Part shown: piece by piece, positions 26,239 through 34,472 of the stretch | Position numbering within the stretch: the stretch's first letter is position 1 | How the letters are laid out: each line of letters starts with the position of its first letter | From: CAWKGV01 sp963849305 | Lineage (GTDB): Bacteria > Pseudomonadota > Alphaproteobacteria > Acetobacterales > Acetobacteraceae | Direction of reading: 5' to 3' | DNA length: 64,000 bases | Assembly (NCBI GenBank): GCA_963849305.1 | Contig: CAWKGV010000001.1 | Location: 62,001 to 126,000 of the forward strand | Notes under the pieces: model-generated | Told to the model about the DNA's origin: nothing | The model's input: the letters and a program-made list of their open reading frames with translations, nothing else | Databases searched by the model: none | Made by a program: the position numbers and the translations under genes

Positions 26239-29238
26239 GTGCCAATCGACAAGTCGGTTCCGCTTGTCGGCGTCCTGCTCGCGGCGTCGTTGGCGTGCCC
26301 GCCTTTTGGCGGGGCTCTTGCCGACTCCGGCGCAGTCAGCGTGCGTGCCGCGACGTATCCCGGCTTCGGGCGGCTAGTGTTCCAATTGCCCCCCGGCATC
26401 GGCTGGCGCAAGTCGAGCGCGGGCGACCGGGTGGTGCTGCGCTTCACCGCCCCGGTGCGGCTCGACCGGCCGGCAAGCCTTCCGCCCAATGTGCTTTCGC
26501 TGACGGACGGGCCCGAGGGAGAGGCGAGGATCGTGCTGGTGCCAGGCGCCCGCGCGCGCACGAGCGACCAAGGGAAGCAATTGGTGCTCGACGCACTCGA
26601 CCCGCGCCTCCTGCCATCACCCTCGGCGAATGCCGAGGATCCAGGACTTTCTTCGGCATCTCGGCGAGGAAGTCGTGGATGGTCGGCATTCGCCGACCAT
26701 GACGAGGAGAAGTCGGAAGTCAGGGCCGTAGGTAAAGGTCCGCTGCTCCAAGCAACCGCGCCGGCGGGGCTCCTGGCCTATATGGCGGCATCGAACTGGC
26801 GGGCCGCCTTGCCCCCTCAGCCGCCATCGCCACCCCAACCGGCTCAGCCATCACCCGCGCCTTCGGCAGCACCGCCCCCCTTGCCAGCCCTCTCTCCGGC
26901 CTCGATCGCGGTGCCTTCCGCGACGCCGCCGCTGCCCGATCCGGTTGCCTTGGCCGTGACCCCGGTTGCGCCGGCACCTGGCGCCGAGGGCGGAGCCATC
27001 CTCGTGCCGTTCGAGGCCGCTGTTGGCGCGGCCGCCTTTCGGCGCGGGCCGATGGCACTGGTCGTTTTTGATGTCCCACGGCCACTCGATCTCGCGGCCG
27101 TGCCCAAGGACAACTCGCTGGGGAGCGGGATTGTCCGGGTGCTCCCGGCGGCAACCGTGCTCAGCTTCCCGCTGCCTGCCGGCAAGCGGCTTGCGTTAAG
27201 CCGCGTTCCCGCTGGCTGGCGCGTGGAGGTGGCCACGCCGGCGCAGGATCCGCAGCAGATCACGCCCGCATTCGCGGGCGGCCGGCTGTCACTGCCCGTC
27301 GGGCAGCCGGGCCACGTCGTCGCGGTGCCAGACCCAAATAGCGCTGCGACACTGTTCGTCGGCACCCAGCGCCAGCCGGGCGAAGCGGTCGTGACCGAGC
27401 GAGAAACCCCGGAATTCGCGCTGCTGCCGACCTGGCAGGGAGTGGCGGTCGAGCCGCTCTCCGACCTGCTTCAGCTCAGCCCAGCGCCGAACGGCTTCCG
27501 GCTGGGCGGCCTCGGCACGTCACTGGCGCTGTCGGCAGGCTTCCCGTTCTCCGAGCCGCTGGCCAACGCCGCCGTGCTCACGCGCCAATTCGACTTCCCG
27601 GCGAGTCCCATATCCGCGCTGCGGCAACTGCTGCGCCAGCAGATCGCCGCAGCCGCAGCCGCACCCCCGCTCGGGCGCGCAGCGCAACGCCGGGCAGCGG
27701 CGCAAACCATGCTCGCGCTCGGGCTTGGCATGGAAGCCTGGGGGGCGCTCGCGGCGGCTGGCGCGGACGACCCGGCCGAGGCCGAAGCCCCCGATCATCT
27801 CGGGCTCGCCGGCGTCGCGGCGGTCCTGGCGGATCGGCCGGACTTAGCGGCGGGCTTGCTCGACCCTCGGCTTTCCGGGACCGACGAGGTCGCGCTCTGG
27901 CGGGCGCTGCGGCAGGCAACGCTTCAGCCCGGCGCTCCGGAAGCCGCCGCGGCGCTCGCTGCGACCGCGCCGCTGCTGCTCACCTATCCCCCGGCGCTGG
28001 GATCTCGGATGCTGCCGCTAGCGATCGAGACCATGATCGCCGGCGGCCAGGCCAAGGCGGCCGCGCCGTTGCTGGACGCCCGAGCCGACGATGCTCGGCT
28101 CGCGCTGGCACGCGGCATGGCGGCGGAGGCCAATCACCAGACCGACCAGGCGCTCGCCATCTATGACGACCTCTCGGTCGGCAAGGACCGACTGCTGCGC
28201 ATTCGCGCGGCGCTGCGCGCGATCGACATACGTGTCGCGAGCGGCCGGCTCACCCCGGGACAGGCGGCGGACGCCCTGGACAAGCTTACCAACGCCTGGC
28301 GCGGCGATGCGATCGAGCTTGCCTTGCGCCAGCGTCTGGCCGGGCTGCGCGCCGAGACCGGCGCTTGGCGCCCCGCCTTTGCCCTGCTGCGGCAAACCCT
28401 GACCGAGTTCCCGGAGAGCGCCGAGACCGTCCGCACGCAGATGCGGGTTCTGTTTACCAAGTTTCTCGGCGAGAACGGGAGCACCAGCCTGTCGCCGTTC
28501 GAGTTCGTGGCCCTAATCTCGGACAACGCCGACCTGCTCCCCGGCGGGTTGGCCGGGGAGGTGCTGGAAGCGCGCCTGGCCGACCGCCTTCTGGCGCTCG
28601 ACCTGCCCCGGCAAGCCGGAGCGACGCTTGAAAAGCTGATGCGCGCCGCGCCAAGCGATGCCGGGCGCGCCGGCTTCGGCGCGCGACTGGCGGCGCTGCG
28701 CCTGGGCGAGAGCGACGCGGCAGGGGCGCTGGCGGCACTCGCCGCTTCCGACGCGAGCGGCCTGGACCCGGCCCTTGCCGAGCGGCGCGCCCTGCTGTTC
28801 GCCGAGGCGTCCGCGCGCAAGGGCGACATGGCCACGGCCATAGCCGCACTTGAACCGTTCGACACTCCCCCCGCGATGGAAAAGCGCGCCGCGATCCTCG
28901 AGCAGGCGGGCGACTGGCCGGGCGCCGAGCGGGCCATGCAGGCGCTCGCCGCTAAGGCGGTGCCCGACGCCGCCACGCTCGACGACGCTGCGCGGCGGAT
29001 GCTGCTGCGGCTCGCGACCGACGCCGCCCGGGCCGGCGACGCAGCCGGACTCGACTCGCTCCGGGAGCATGATGCCGAGCGGCTCGGGCCGGGGCCGCTC
29101 GGCGACATGTTCCGGCTGCTCACCGCCGCGCCGGTTGACAAGGTTGCCGACCTCGGCCGCGCGGCGAAGGAAACGTCGCTTGCGGGCGGGCTAGCCTCCG
29201 ACTTGCAGGCCGTGAGCGCTCCCGCCAAGCCGCGCTGA
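26239..29238 (+). CDS. 999-residue exported helical-repeat protein of the flagellar cluster
   Basis: A large protein with an N-terminal signal peptide (about residues 1-28), a beta-rich AMIN-like region (AATYPGFGRLVFQLPPG...RVVLRFTAP, residues 38-75), a long Pro/Ala linker (about 190-235), a second beta region, then about 550 residues of Ala/Leu-rich helices resembling TPR arrays. Residues about 125-160 are encoded by family A palindrome copy 4 and interrupt the beta region. Start is a GTG at 26239, 15 bases after the MotE-like stop. Function is unknown; its position suggests a periplasmic motor or motility accessory. Confidence 0.8.
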   Translation: MPIDKSVPLVGVLLAASLACPPFGGALADSGAVSVRAATYPGFGRLVFQLPPGIGWRKSSAGDRVVLRFTAPVRLDRPASLPPNVLSLTDGPEGEARIVLVPGARARTSDQGKQLVLDALDPRLLPSPSANAEDPGLSSASRRGSRGWSAFADHDEEKSEVRAVGKGPLLQATAPAGLLAYMAASNWRAALPPQPPSPPQPAQPSPAPSAAPPPLPALSPASIAVPSATPPLPDPVALAVTPVAPAPGAEGGAILVPFEAAVGAAAFRRGPMALVVFDVPRPLDLAAVPKDNSLGSGIVRVLPAATVLSFPLPAGKRLALSRVPAGWRVEVATPAQDPQQITPAFAGGRLSLPVGQPGHVVAVPDPNSAATLFVGTQRQPGEAVVTERETPEFALLPTWQGVAVEPLSDLLQLSPAPNGFRLGGLGTSLALSAGFPFSEPLANAAVLTRQFDFPASPISALRQLLRQQIAAAAAAPPLGRAAQRRAAAQTMLALGLGMEAWGALAAAGADDPAEAEAPDHLGLAGVAAVLADRPDLAAGLLDPRLSGTDEVALWRALRQATLQPGAPEAAAALAATAPLLLTYPPALGSRMLPLAIETMIAGGQAKAAAPLLDARADDARLALARGMAAEANHQTDQALAIYDDLSVGKDRLLRIRAALRAIDIRVASGRLTPGQAADALDKLTNAWRGDAIELALRQRLAGLRAETGAWRPAFALLRQTLTEFPESAETVRTQMRVLFTKFLGENGSTSLSPFEFVALISDNADLLPGGLAGEVLEARLADRLLALDLPRQAGATLEKLMRAAPSDAGRAGFGARLAALRLGESDAAGALAALAASDASGLDPALAERRALLFAEASARKGDMATAIAALEPFDTPPAMEKRAAILEQAGDWPGAERAMQALAAKAVPDAATLDDAARRMLLRLATDAARAGDAAGLDSLREHDAERLGPGPLGDMFRLLTAAPVDKVADLGRAAKETSLAGGLASDLQAVSAPAKPR
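26613..26715. repeat. Family A palindromic element, copy 4, in frame inside a gene
   Basis: The copy runs from CATCACCCTCGGCGAATGCC to GCCGACCATGAC (core to 26703), with the shared hairpins CCTCGGC/GCCGAGG and GGTCGGC/GCCGACC. It keeps the reading frame of the 999-residue protein open and encodes SANAEDP then SRGWSAFADH. The same peptide motif would be read from copy 1 in its + frame. Confidence 0.9.
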
Positions 29239-29329
29239 TCTCCGGGTGCGACGCGGGATGCCGGTATGCGCGGTTTTGAGGCCGAGGTCGGCAAAAACCC
29301 TTGCGTGAGACCCACCCGTTCCCCATTTT

Positions 29330-29354
29330 CCGCCCCCTTGGCCCAAGAGGGCGG
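29330..29354 (+). promoter_or_regulatory. Leader hairpin upstream of speD
   Basis: CCGCCCCCTTG (29330-29340) pairs with CAAGAGGGCGG (29344-29354) with one mismatch and a 3-base loop, 45 bases before the speD start. It could end upstream transcription or act in the spe leader. It matches no riboswitch that I recognise. Confidence 0.4.
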
Positions 29355-29398
29355 TTCCCGCCCCACAGGCCGTCTGCTGGTAGGAAAGGGTTTGCCCG

Positions 29399-29848
29399 AT
29401 GGAGGCACTCATCCCACTGGGGATGGTCTCGGATGATCCGAGCGAGAACCAGGCTTCCGGCGTCGCGGTGGCGCAGAAGGACTACTTCGTCGAGAAGGAC
29501 GGCCTCCGGTTCGCCGGCACGCATCTGCTGGTCGATCTATGGGGGGCGCGGAACCTAACCGACCCCGAGTTCATCGACCGCGCGATGCGCGAGGCGGCGG
29601 AGGCGGCCGGTGCCACGATCCTGCACAGCCATTTCCACCATTTCTCGCCGGACGGCGGGGTGTCGGGCGTCGTGGTACTCGCGGAGAGCCACATCTCGAT
29701 CCACACTTGGCCGGAGCGCGATTTCGCCGCGGTGGATATCTTCATGTGCGGTGCCTGCGACCCTTACAAGTCGCTGCCGGCGTTGAAGGCGGCATTCCGC
29801 CCGGCCTCGATCCACCTCGGCGAGCAGCGACGCGGCCTGATCGCATAG
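29399..29848 (+). CDS. speD: S-adenosylmethionine decarboxylase proenzyme
   Basis: SpeD makes the aminopropyl donor for spermidine. The 149-residue protein is the short prokaryotic (AdoMetDC class 1b) type. Self-cleavage occurs between Glu96 and Ser97 in LAESHISIHTWPE, the Ser becoming the pyruvoyl group; the Cys in FMCGACDPYKSL is the expected proton donor. AGGAAAGGG precedes the ATG. speE follows 8 bases downstream, giving a spermidine synthesis pair. An N-terminal extension of about 20 residues precedes the conserved GTHLLVDLWGA. Confidence 0.95.
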   Translation: MEALIPLGMVSDDPSENQASGVAVAQKDYFVEKDGLRFAGTHLLVDLWGARNLTDPEFIDRAMREAAEAAGATILHSHFHHFSPDGGVSGVVVLAESHISIHTWPERDFAAVDIFMCGACDPYKSLPALKAAFRPASIHLGEQRRGLIA

Positions 29849-29856
29849 TCGCCGCG

Positions 29857-30723
29857 ATGGCGACCGATAGTTGGATCAACGAGACGCTCTATCTGAACTG
29901 GGGCCAGCGGTTCCTGACCAAGCGCGAGCTGGCGCGGGTGCAAAGCCCGTTCCAGGACATCGTGATCGTGGAGACCTTCTCGCACGGCCGGGTGATGCTG
30001 CTGGACGGCGTGGTGCAGATCACCGAGGCGGACGAGTTCGTCTATCAGGAGATGCTTACTCACGTACCGCTGCTCGCGCACGGGCGCGCGCGTAGCGTGC
30101 TCATCATCGGCGCAGGCGACGGTGGGGTGCTGCGCCGAGTGTTGCAGCACCAAGGCGTCGAGCACGCGGTGATGGCGGAGATCGACGGCGAGGTGATCCG
30201 GCTGTCGAAGGAGTTCCTGCCCGACATCGGCGGGAACGCCTGGGCCGACCGGCGGGCCGAGGTGATCGTGGGCGACGGCATTGACTACGTGAGGCGCGCG
30301 CCCGACGCGGCGTTCGATGCGATCATCGTGGATTCGACCGACCCGATCGGCGTGGGCGAGGTGCTGTTCACCGACGAGTTCTACGCCAATTGCGCGCGCG
30401 TCCTGACCGCGCGCGGGCTGGTGGTGAACCAGTGCGGCGTGCCGTTCATGCAAGCCGAGGAGCTGCGCGAAACCAGCGTGCGGCGGGCGAAGTTCTTCCC
30501 GCACGTGACCGCTTATGTCGCGGCGGTGCCAACCTATGTCGGCGGCTTCATGACGCTCGGCTGGGCGGCGAAGGATAATTCGCTCGCGCGCGTGCCGGCC
30601 GCCGAGATCCGGCGCCGCGCGGAGATCGCCGGCATCATCGGCACGACGCGCTACTGGACGCCGGAGATCCACACCGGTGCGTTCAACTTGCCACCGTATA
30701 TCGAGCAGCAGCTTGGCGGCTGA
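29857..30723 (+). CDS. speE: Spermidine synthase
   Basis: SpeE transfers the aminopropyl group from decarboxylated SAM to putrescine. The 288-residue protein has the N-terminal beta domain (SPFQDIVIVETFSHGRVMLLDG), the SAM-fold GAGDGG loop, the acidic EIDGEVI, and the catalytic DSTDPIGVGE segment. The ATG at 29857 follows the speD stop by 8 bases. Length and motifs are complete. Confidence 0.95.
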   Translation: MATDSWINETLYLNWGQRFLTKRELARVQSPFQDIVIVETFSHGRVMLLDGVVQITEADEFVYQEMLTHVPLLAHGRARSVLIIGAGDGGVLRRVLQHQGVEHAVMAEIDGEVIRLSKEFLPDIGGNAWADRRAEVIVGDGIDYVRRAPDAAFDAIIVDSTDPIGVGEVLFTDEFYANCARVLTARGLVVNQCGVPFMQAEELRETSVRRAKFFPHVTAYVAAVPTYVGGFMTLGWAAKDNSLARVPAAEIRRRAEIAGIIGTTRYWTPEIHTGAFNLPPYIEQQLGG

Positions 30724-30943
30724 GGGCCCGGCTCGGAACGAGATCGGAACAGCGTCGGGTCTCGGGGCCTGAGCGGACATTCGCACCGGACTTCTGGATG
30801 GCCTAATCCTCTGGACATTCAGATGTCGAGTGTCAGTGCGAAATTCTTGCAGACCGTGTGAAGACTGAAGCGCAACGGATTCCAACTCGGTGGGTCGGGC
30901 GGTAGAATCGGTGCATGACGCACCTTATCGGCCAAGCCCGCTC

Positions 30944-31138
30944 TCAATCGCGGTAGGGACGCGCATTACTGCGCGCCCCCCGCACAGAGCCGTGCGCGCC
31001 GGGCTCGAATGTGACACTCGCGCCAGCCACACGTGCCGGATCGGGCGCGCTGAACAGCGGATCAACGCGTACGGTTCCGGTGAAATACTCTGCCGGACCT
31101 TTGCCGGATGGCTGTGAACCGGTTCGCTTTATTTCCAT
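30944..31138 (-). pseudogene. 5' fragment of a cupin-domain gene
   Basis: Reading back from the ATG at 31138, MEIKRTGSQPSGKGPAEYF, GTVRVDPLFSAP and GASVTFEPGA match the start of small cupin proteins of the mandelonitrile-lyase/quercetinase-like group, which continue with a His-rich metal loop (RTAWHTHPLGQT). Here homology stops near 30990 and is replaced by unrelated sequence, so the metal-binding part is lost. The IS256-family element lies just upstream of its start. The rest of 30724-31160 holds nothing recognisable. Confidence 0.7.
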
Positions 31139-31160
31139 TGTCGTCCTCCTCCATGCTTGA

Positions 31161-31168
31161 GATTCAGG
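31161..31168. repeat. 8-bp target duplication, left (GATTCAGG)
   Basis: GATTCAGG lies directly outside the left terminal repeat and recurs in the same orientation at 34203-34210 directly outside the right terminal repeat, as expected for an IS256-family insertion. Confidence 0.75.
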
Positions 31169-31269
31169 GGTAGCGTCCGGAAGGTTCTGCAAAACGGGCT
31201 GAGGCCTGGGTGGCCATGGTATGCGGGTGATGTTCGAAGTCACCGACCCCCCGTGGAAGGGAGCAGACC

Positions 31270-32464
31270 ATGGCCAGGAGCGAAGGTAAGGCGGAAGTCA
31301 TCGACCTCAAAGCGCTGGTGGAGCGGGATGAGGATTTCCTTCGCGCGGCGATGCAGGCGCTGGTGCAGGCGGCGCTGGAAGCGGAAATGACGGAGGCGAT
31401 CGGGGCGGAGAAGGGCGAGCGGACGGAGACGCGGCTGGCCTATCGCAGTGGCTATTACCCGCGCGCGCTGATCACCCGGGTTGGCACGCTGGAGTTGCGG
31501 GTGCCGCAGGATCGGGCGGGCCGATTCTCGACGGAACTGTTTGAACGCTACCAGCGCTCCGAGAAGGCGTTGGTCGGAACCTTGGCCGAGATGTATGTGC
31601 AGGGCGTCTCGACACGCAAAGTGAAGGCGGTGACCGAGACGTTGTGCGGGCACAGCTTCTCGGCCAGCTCGATCAGCGCGGTGAACAAGTCCCTGGATGC
31701 GGCGCTGACGGCGTTCTCGGAACGGCGGCTGAGCGAGCCGTACCCGTATCTGATCCTGGACGCCCGCTACGAGCGGAGGCGCGACGGCGGCGTGATCGTC
31801 AGCCAGGCGGTGCTGGTCGCCGTGGCGGTGGACCTGGAGGGGCGCCGGCAGGTTCTGGCCGTCGAACTGGCCAATCGCGAGAGCCGCTCAAGCTGGCGGG
31901 ACTTCTTGCTAGCGCTCAAGCGGCGCGGGCTGTTCGGCGTCGAGTTCGTGGTCTCCGACGACCATCCCGGACTGAAGCAGGCCATTCGAGGTCCTGGCGG
32001 AGGTGGTGTGGCAGCGCTGCTACGTGCACTTCCTGCGCAACGCCCTGGACTACGTGCCGCGCAAGGTGGACGACGACTGCATGATGGAGCTGCGCTGGTT
32101 TTATGATCGGCGCGATCTGGCGGAAGTGCGCCGCGATCTCGCCACCTGGCTCGCCAAGTGGCAGGACAAATATCCGAAGTTGTGCGGCTGGGTCGAGGAC
32201 AATATCGAAGAGACGCTGACCTACTACCGGCTGCCGCTCGCGCACCACAAGCACATGAAATCAACCAACATGCTGGAACGGCTCAATCAGGAGATCAAAC
32301 GCCGAACACATGTCGTGCGGATCTTCCCCAATGCCGAGAGCTGCTTGCGGCTGGTTCGAGCCCTCGCGGTGGAAGCTCACGAGAACTGGCTGGAGGCGAT
32401 CCGCTACCTGAACATGGAGCATCTGAAGGAACACAAGAAGCAGATGCTACGGCAAGCCGCATGA
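31270..32464 (+). pseudogene. IS256-family (Mutator-type) transposase, frameshifted
   Basis: The first frame from 31270 gives the N-terminal helical domain and catalytic Asp residues in LILDARYERRR and VVSDDHPGLKQAIR. Near 31986-31990 the frame breaks (two bases appear missing where REV is expected) and the rest, VWQRCYVHFLRNALDYVPRK to 32464, follows in another frame with the catalytic Glu in NMLERLNQEIKRRT. All three DDE residues are present but not in one protein, so the element is probably not self-mobile. Confidence 0.88.
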
Positions 32465-32541
32465 CGGCCGTGGTCCCGACCCGATCGAGCCTCGCGGCGT
32501 GCTCGCCGTCATCAAGGACGCTGCGCGCCGCCTCCGGCGGT

Positions 32542-32564
32542 GGCCCCGGTTCAAGTCCGGGGCC
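32542..32564. repeat. Palindrome between the two transposase genes
   Basis: GGCCCCGG (32542-32549) and CCGGGGCC (32557-32564) form a perfect 8-bp stem with a 7-base loop, within a wider imperfect palindrome (ATCAAGGAC ... ATCCTTGAC). It resembles a REP-type extragenic palindrome, a kind of site IS110/IS1111 elements often target. Confidence 0.6.
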
Positions 32565-32690
32565 ATCCTTGACCGCCGCCGCGCGCGTCGCGCTCGGAAT
32601 CTCAGGCCGGGACATGGCGTAATCGCGGCGGCGAGCTGGCCTGATGCGCTGGTACCCTCCGCGAGGCGATACGCCCGACGGGAGGACCTC

Positions 32691-33728
32691 ATGGAACAAT
32701 ATCAGTATGTCGGCCTTGATGTTTCGCAAGCAATGACAGCCATTTGCGTCATCGACGAAGCTGGGACCGTCGTATGGCGTGGCAAAACCAGCTCGGAACC
32801 AGATGCCATTGCCGCCGCACTGCGGCTGCGGGCGCAGAACGTGACTCGTATCGGTCTGGAGACCGGATTGCTGTCGAACTGGCTGACTCGCTCCTTACGC
32901 CAACGCGGTCTGCCGGTTATCTGCATGGATGCCCGCCATGCCAAGGCAGCGCTCAGCCTGCAAATCAACAAGACTGACAGCAATGATGCGTTCGGTTTGG
33001 CGCAGGTCGTGCGCACGGGATGGTTCCGTGAGGTGGCGGTCAAAGGCATGGATGCGCAAACGCTGCGCATGCTGTTGGTCGCCCGCGCGCAGCTCGTTTC
33101 GCAGCGGCAAGCATTGTCCAACACGATACGCGGTTTGTTGAAGACCTTCGGCTACGTCATCGCCCACGGCAGCCACGGCCCGTTCGCGGGTCGGGTTAGA
33201 GAGCTCATCGATGGCAACGCCTCGCTTGGGGCCATCATCGAGCCACTGCTGACCGCCTGGCAGGTGCTGCGGGAGCAGATTGCGCTGCTTGACCGCCAGG
33301 TGCTGCTGCGTGCCAAGACCGATCCCGTCGCGCAGCGCCTGATGAGCATTCCTACTGTCGGCGTGATCGTCGCTCTCGCCTACATAGCGGTCATCGACAC
33401 GCCGCACCGGTTCAAGCGATCCGCCTCGGTGGGCGCCTATCTCGGGCTGACCCCGCGTCGATATCAGTCAGGCGAGATCGACAATGCCGGCCACATCTCC
33501 AAATGCGGAGATGGATTGCTGCGGACTTATCTGTTCCAGGCAGCGAATGCCATGCTGACCCGCAAAGTGCGAGCGTGCCGGCTACGGAGCTGGGGGTTGG
33601 CGTTGTCGGGCCGGATCGGCGCGCGCCGCGCCAAGGTCGCGGTCGCACGTAAGCTCGCAGTCCTTATGCATCGCGTCTGGAGGGATGATCGCGAGTTCGA
33701 CTGGGCTGAAGCACCAGCTACCGCCTGA
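32691..33728 (+). CDS. IS110-family transposase
   Basis: A 345-residue DEDD recombinase. The N-terminal RuvC-like domain shows Asp10 in YVGLDVSQ, Glu in RIGLETG and the acidic pair in NKTDSNDAFGLAQV; the C-terminal Tnp_20 region shows PTVGVIVALAYIAVIDTPHRF, then GAYLGLTPRRYQSG with the conserved Ser nucleophile region further on. GGAGGA at 32681-32686 sets the ATG. The gene is intact, so this element may still move. These enzymes are guided by an RNA from the element's own noncoding end. Confidence 0.93.
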   Translation: MEQYQYVGLDVSQAMTAICVIDEAGTVVWRGKTSSEPDAIAAALRLRAQNVTRIGLETGLLSNWLTRSLRQRGLPVICMDARHAKAALSLQINKTDSNDAFGLAQVVRTGWFREVAVKGMDAQTLRMLLVARAQLVSQRQALSNTIRGLLKTFGYVIAHGSHGPFAGRVRELIDGNASLGAIIEPLLTAWQVLREQIALLDRQVLLRAKTDPVAQRLMSIPTVGVIVALAYIAVIDTPHRFKRSASVGAYLGLTPRRYQSGEIDNAGHISKCGDGLLRTYLFQAANAMLTRKVRACRLRSWGLALSGRIGARRAKVAVARKLAVLMHRVWRDDREFDWAEAPATA

Positions 33729-34165
33729 GCTTCAGCACCTTCGAGTTCCGTCCGAAAGGGCGGGAGGAAGTCCCCGCCGGGGACGAGGCTCGGCAACCCC
33801 GCTTTCTCCGCTGCGGCCCCACTGGGTGACCGCGCCCGGGACATAGGGGTGCCAGCCTTCCGATGCCATGTTGCGGCTGTCGCCAGACCGCGAAAAGAAC
33901 CATGACCCGGCAGGACAGATCCCGACCTGATCGAGGATTGCACCGTGCTCGCTTCGGTCAAGACCGGGCGCCGCTTCGCGGTGGCCTGCGGCCAGTCTTG
34001 ACCGAAGCTGCGCCCGGCGCTGTTTGGTCAACAGGCCGGGGCAGGAAAGCGGCCTATCAGCCGAACAGAAAAGCTGTGGGTCGCTGAAAAGGGCTTGCAA
34101 TCCAAGCCGCGATTAAAGAACGGAGAAACGCCGTTCCGCCGAACCGAGAAACAACACCGCAATCA
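33729..34165 (+). other. Noncoding right end of the IS110-family element, candidate bridge-RNA region
   Basis: No gene is supported in these 437 bases. They hold a palindrome at 33770-33784 (GTCCCCGCCGGGGAC) and a perfect 14-bp inverted repeat, GCTTCGGTCAAGAC at 33951-33964 with its complement at 33995-34008. A long structured noncoding end downstream of the transposase is the IS1111-group layout, where the guide (bridge or seek) RNA is encoded. The RNA itself is an inference. Confidence 0.45.
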
Positions 34166-34202
34166 TCCGCCGTCCATTTTGCAGAACTTGACGCACGTAA
34201 CT

Positions 34203-34210
34203 GATTCAGG
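34203..34210. repeat. 8-bp target duplication, right (GATTCAGG)
   Basis: Direct repeat of 31161-31168, marking the right border of the IS256-family insertion. The 260 bases from here to the ABC ATPase stop at 34473 hold nothing I recognise. Confidence 0.75.
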
Positions 34211-34472
34211 AACACCTCTCAACCGCGGATCACTATTTAGCCGGTCTGCAGCACGCACTGGCCGGATGGCCTAGCTTGTCTGCCCGAGGACCATGTGAAG
34301 ACTTACCGTCCCACTTGATGGCTCTTCCGGGATGCTCGCCCGATTGGTGTCCACCCTCGGGCTACCACCTCTATTGCCCTAGCTTTCGGCAATATACGCC
34401 AGCCTTCGCTCTGCTGGTCGATGCACTTCGCTACCGAAATGCCGTAAAGCCCTTGCCAATCCTTGAGGTACG

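Larger units (their letters stand above)
31169..34202 (+). mobile_element. IS256-family insertion sequence containing a nested IS110-family element
   Basis: The left terminus 31169-31197 and the reverse complement of the right terminus 34174-34202 match at 21 of 29 positions, with an unbroken 11-base core (GTTCTGCAAAA). The 8-bp sequence GATTCAGG flanks both ends. Inside lie the IS256-type transposase (31270-32464, frameshifted) and a complete IS110-type transposase gene (32691-33728). At 3,034 bp the unit is about twice a normal IS256 element, which the nested element explains. The IS110 ends are not precisely located. Confidence 0.75.

Noticed and set aside
30960..31000. Group II intron-like GCACAGAGCCGTGCGCG at the cupin truncation
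   Set aside because: No intron-encoded protein or domain V/VI structure was found nearby; the match is too short.
32549..32560. GGTTCAAGTCC resembling a tRNA T-loop
   Set aside because: No acceptor, D or anticodon arms surround it; it is the loop of a palindrome.
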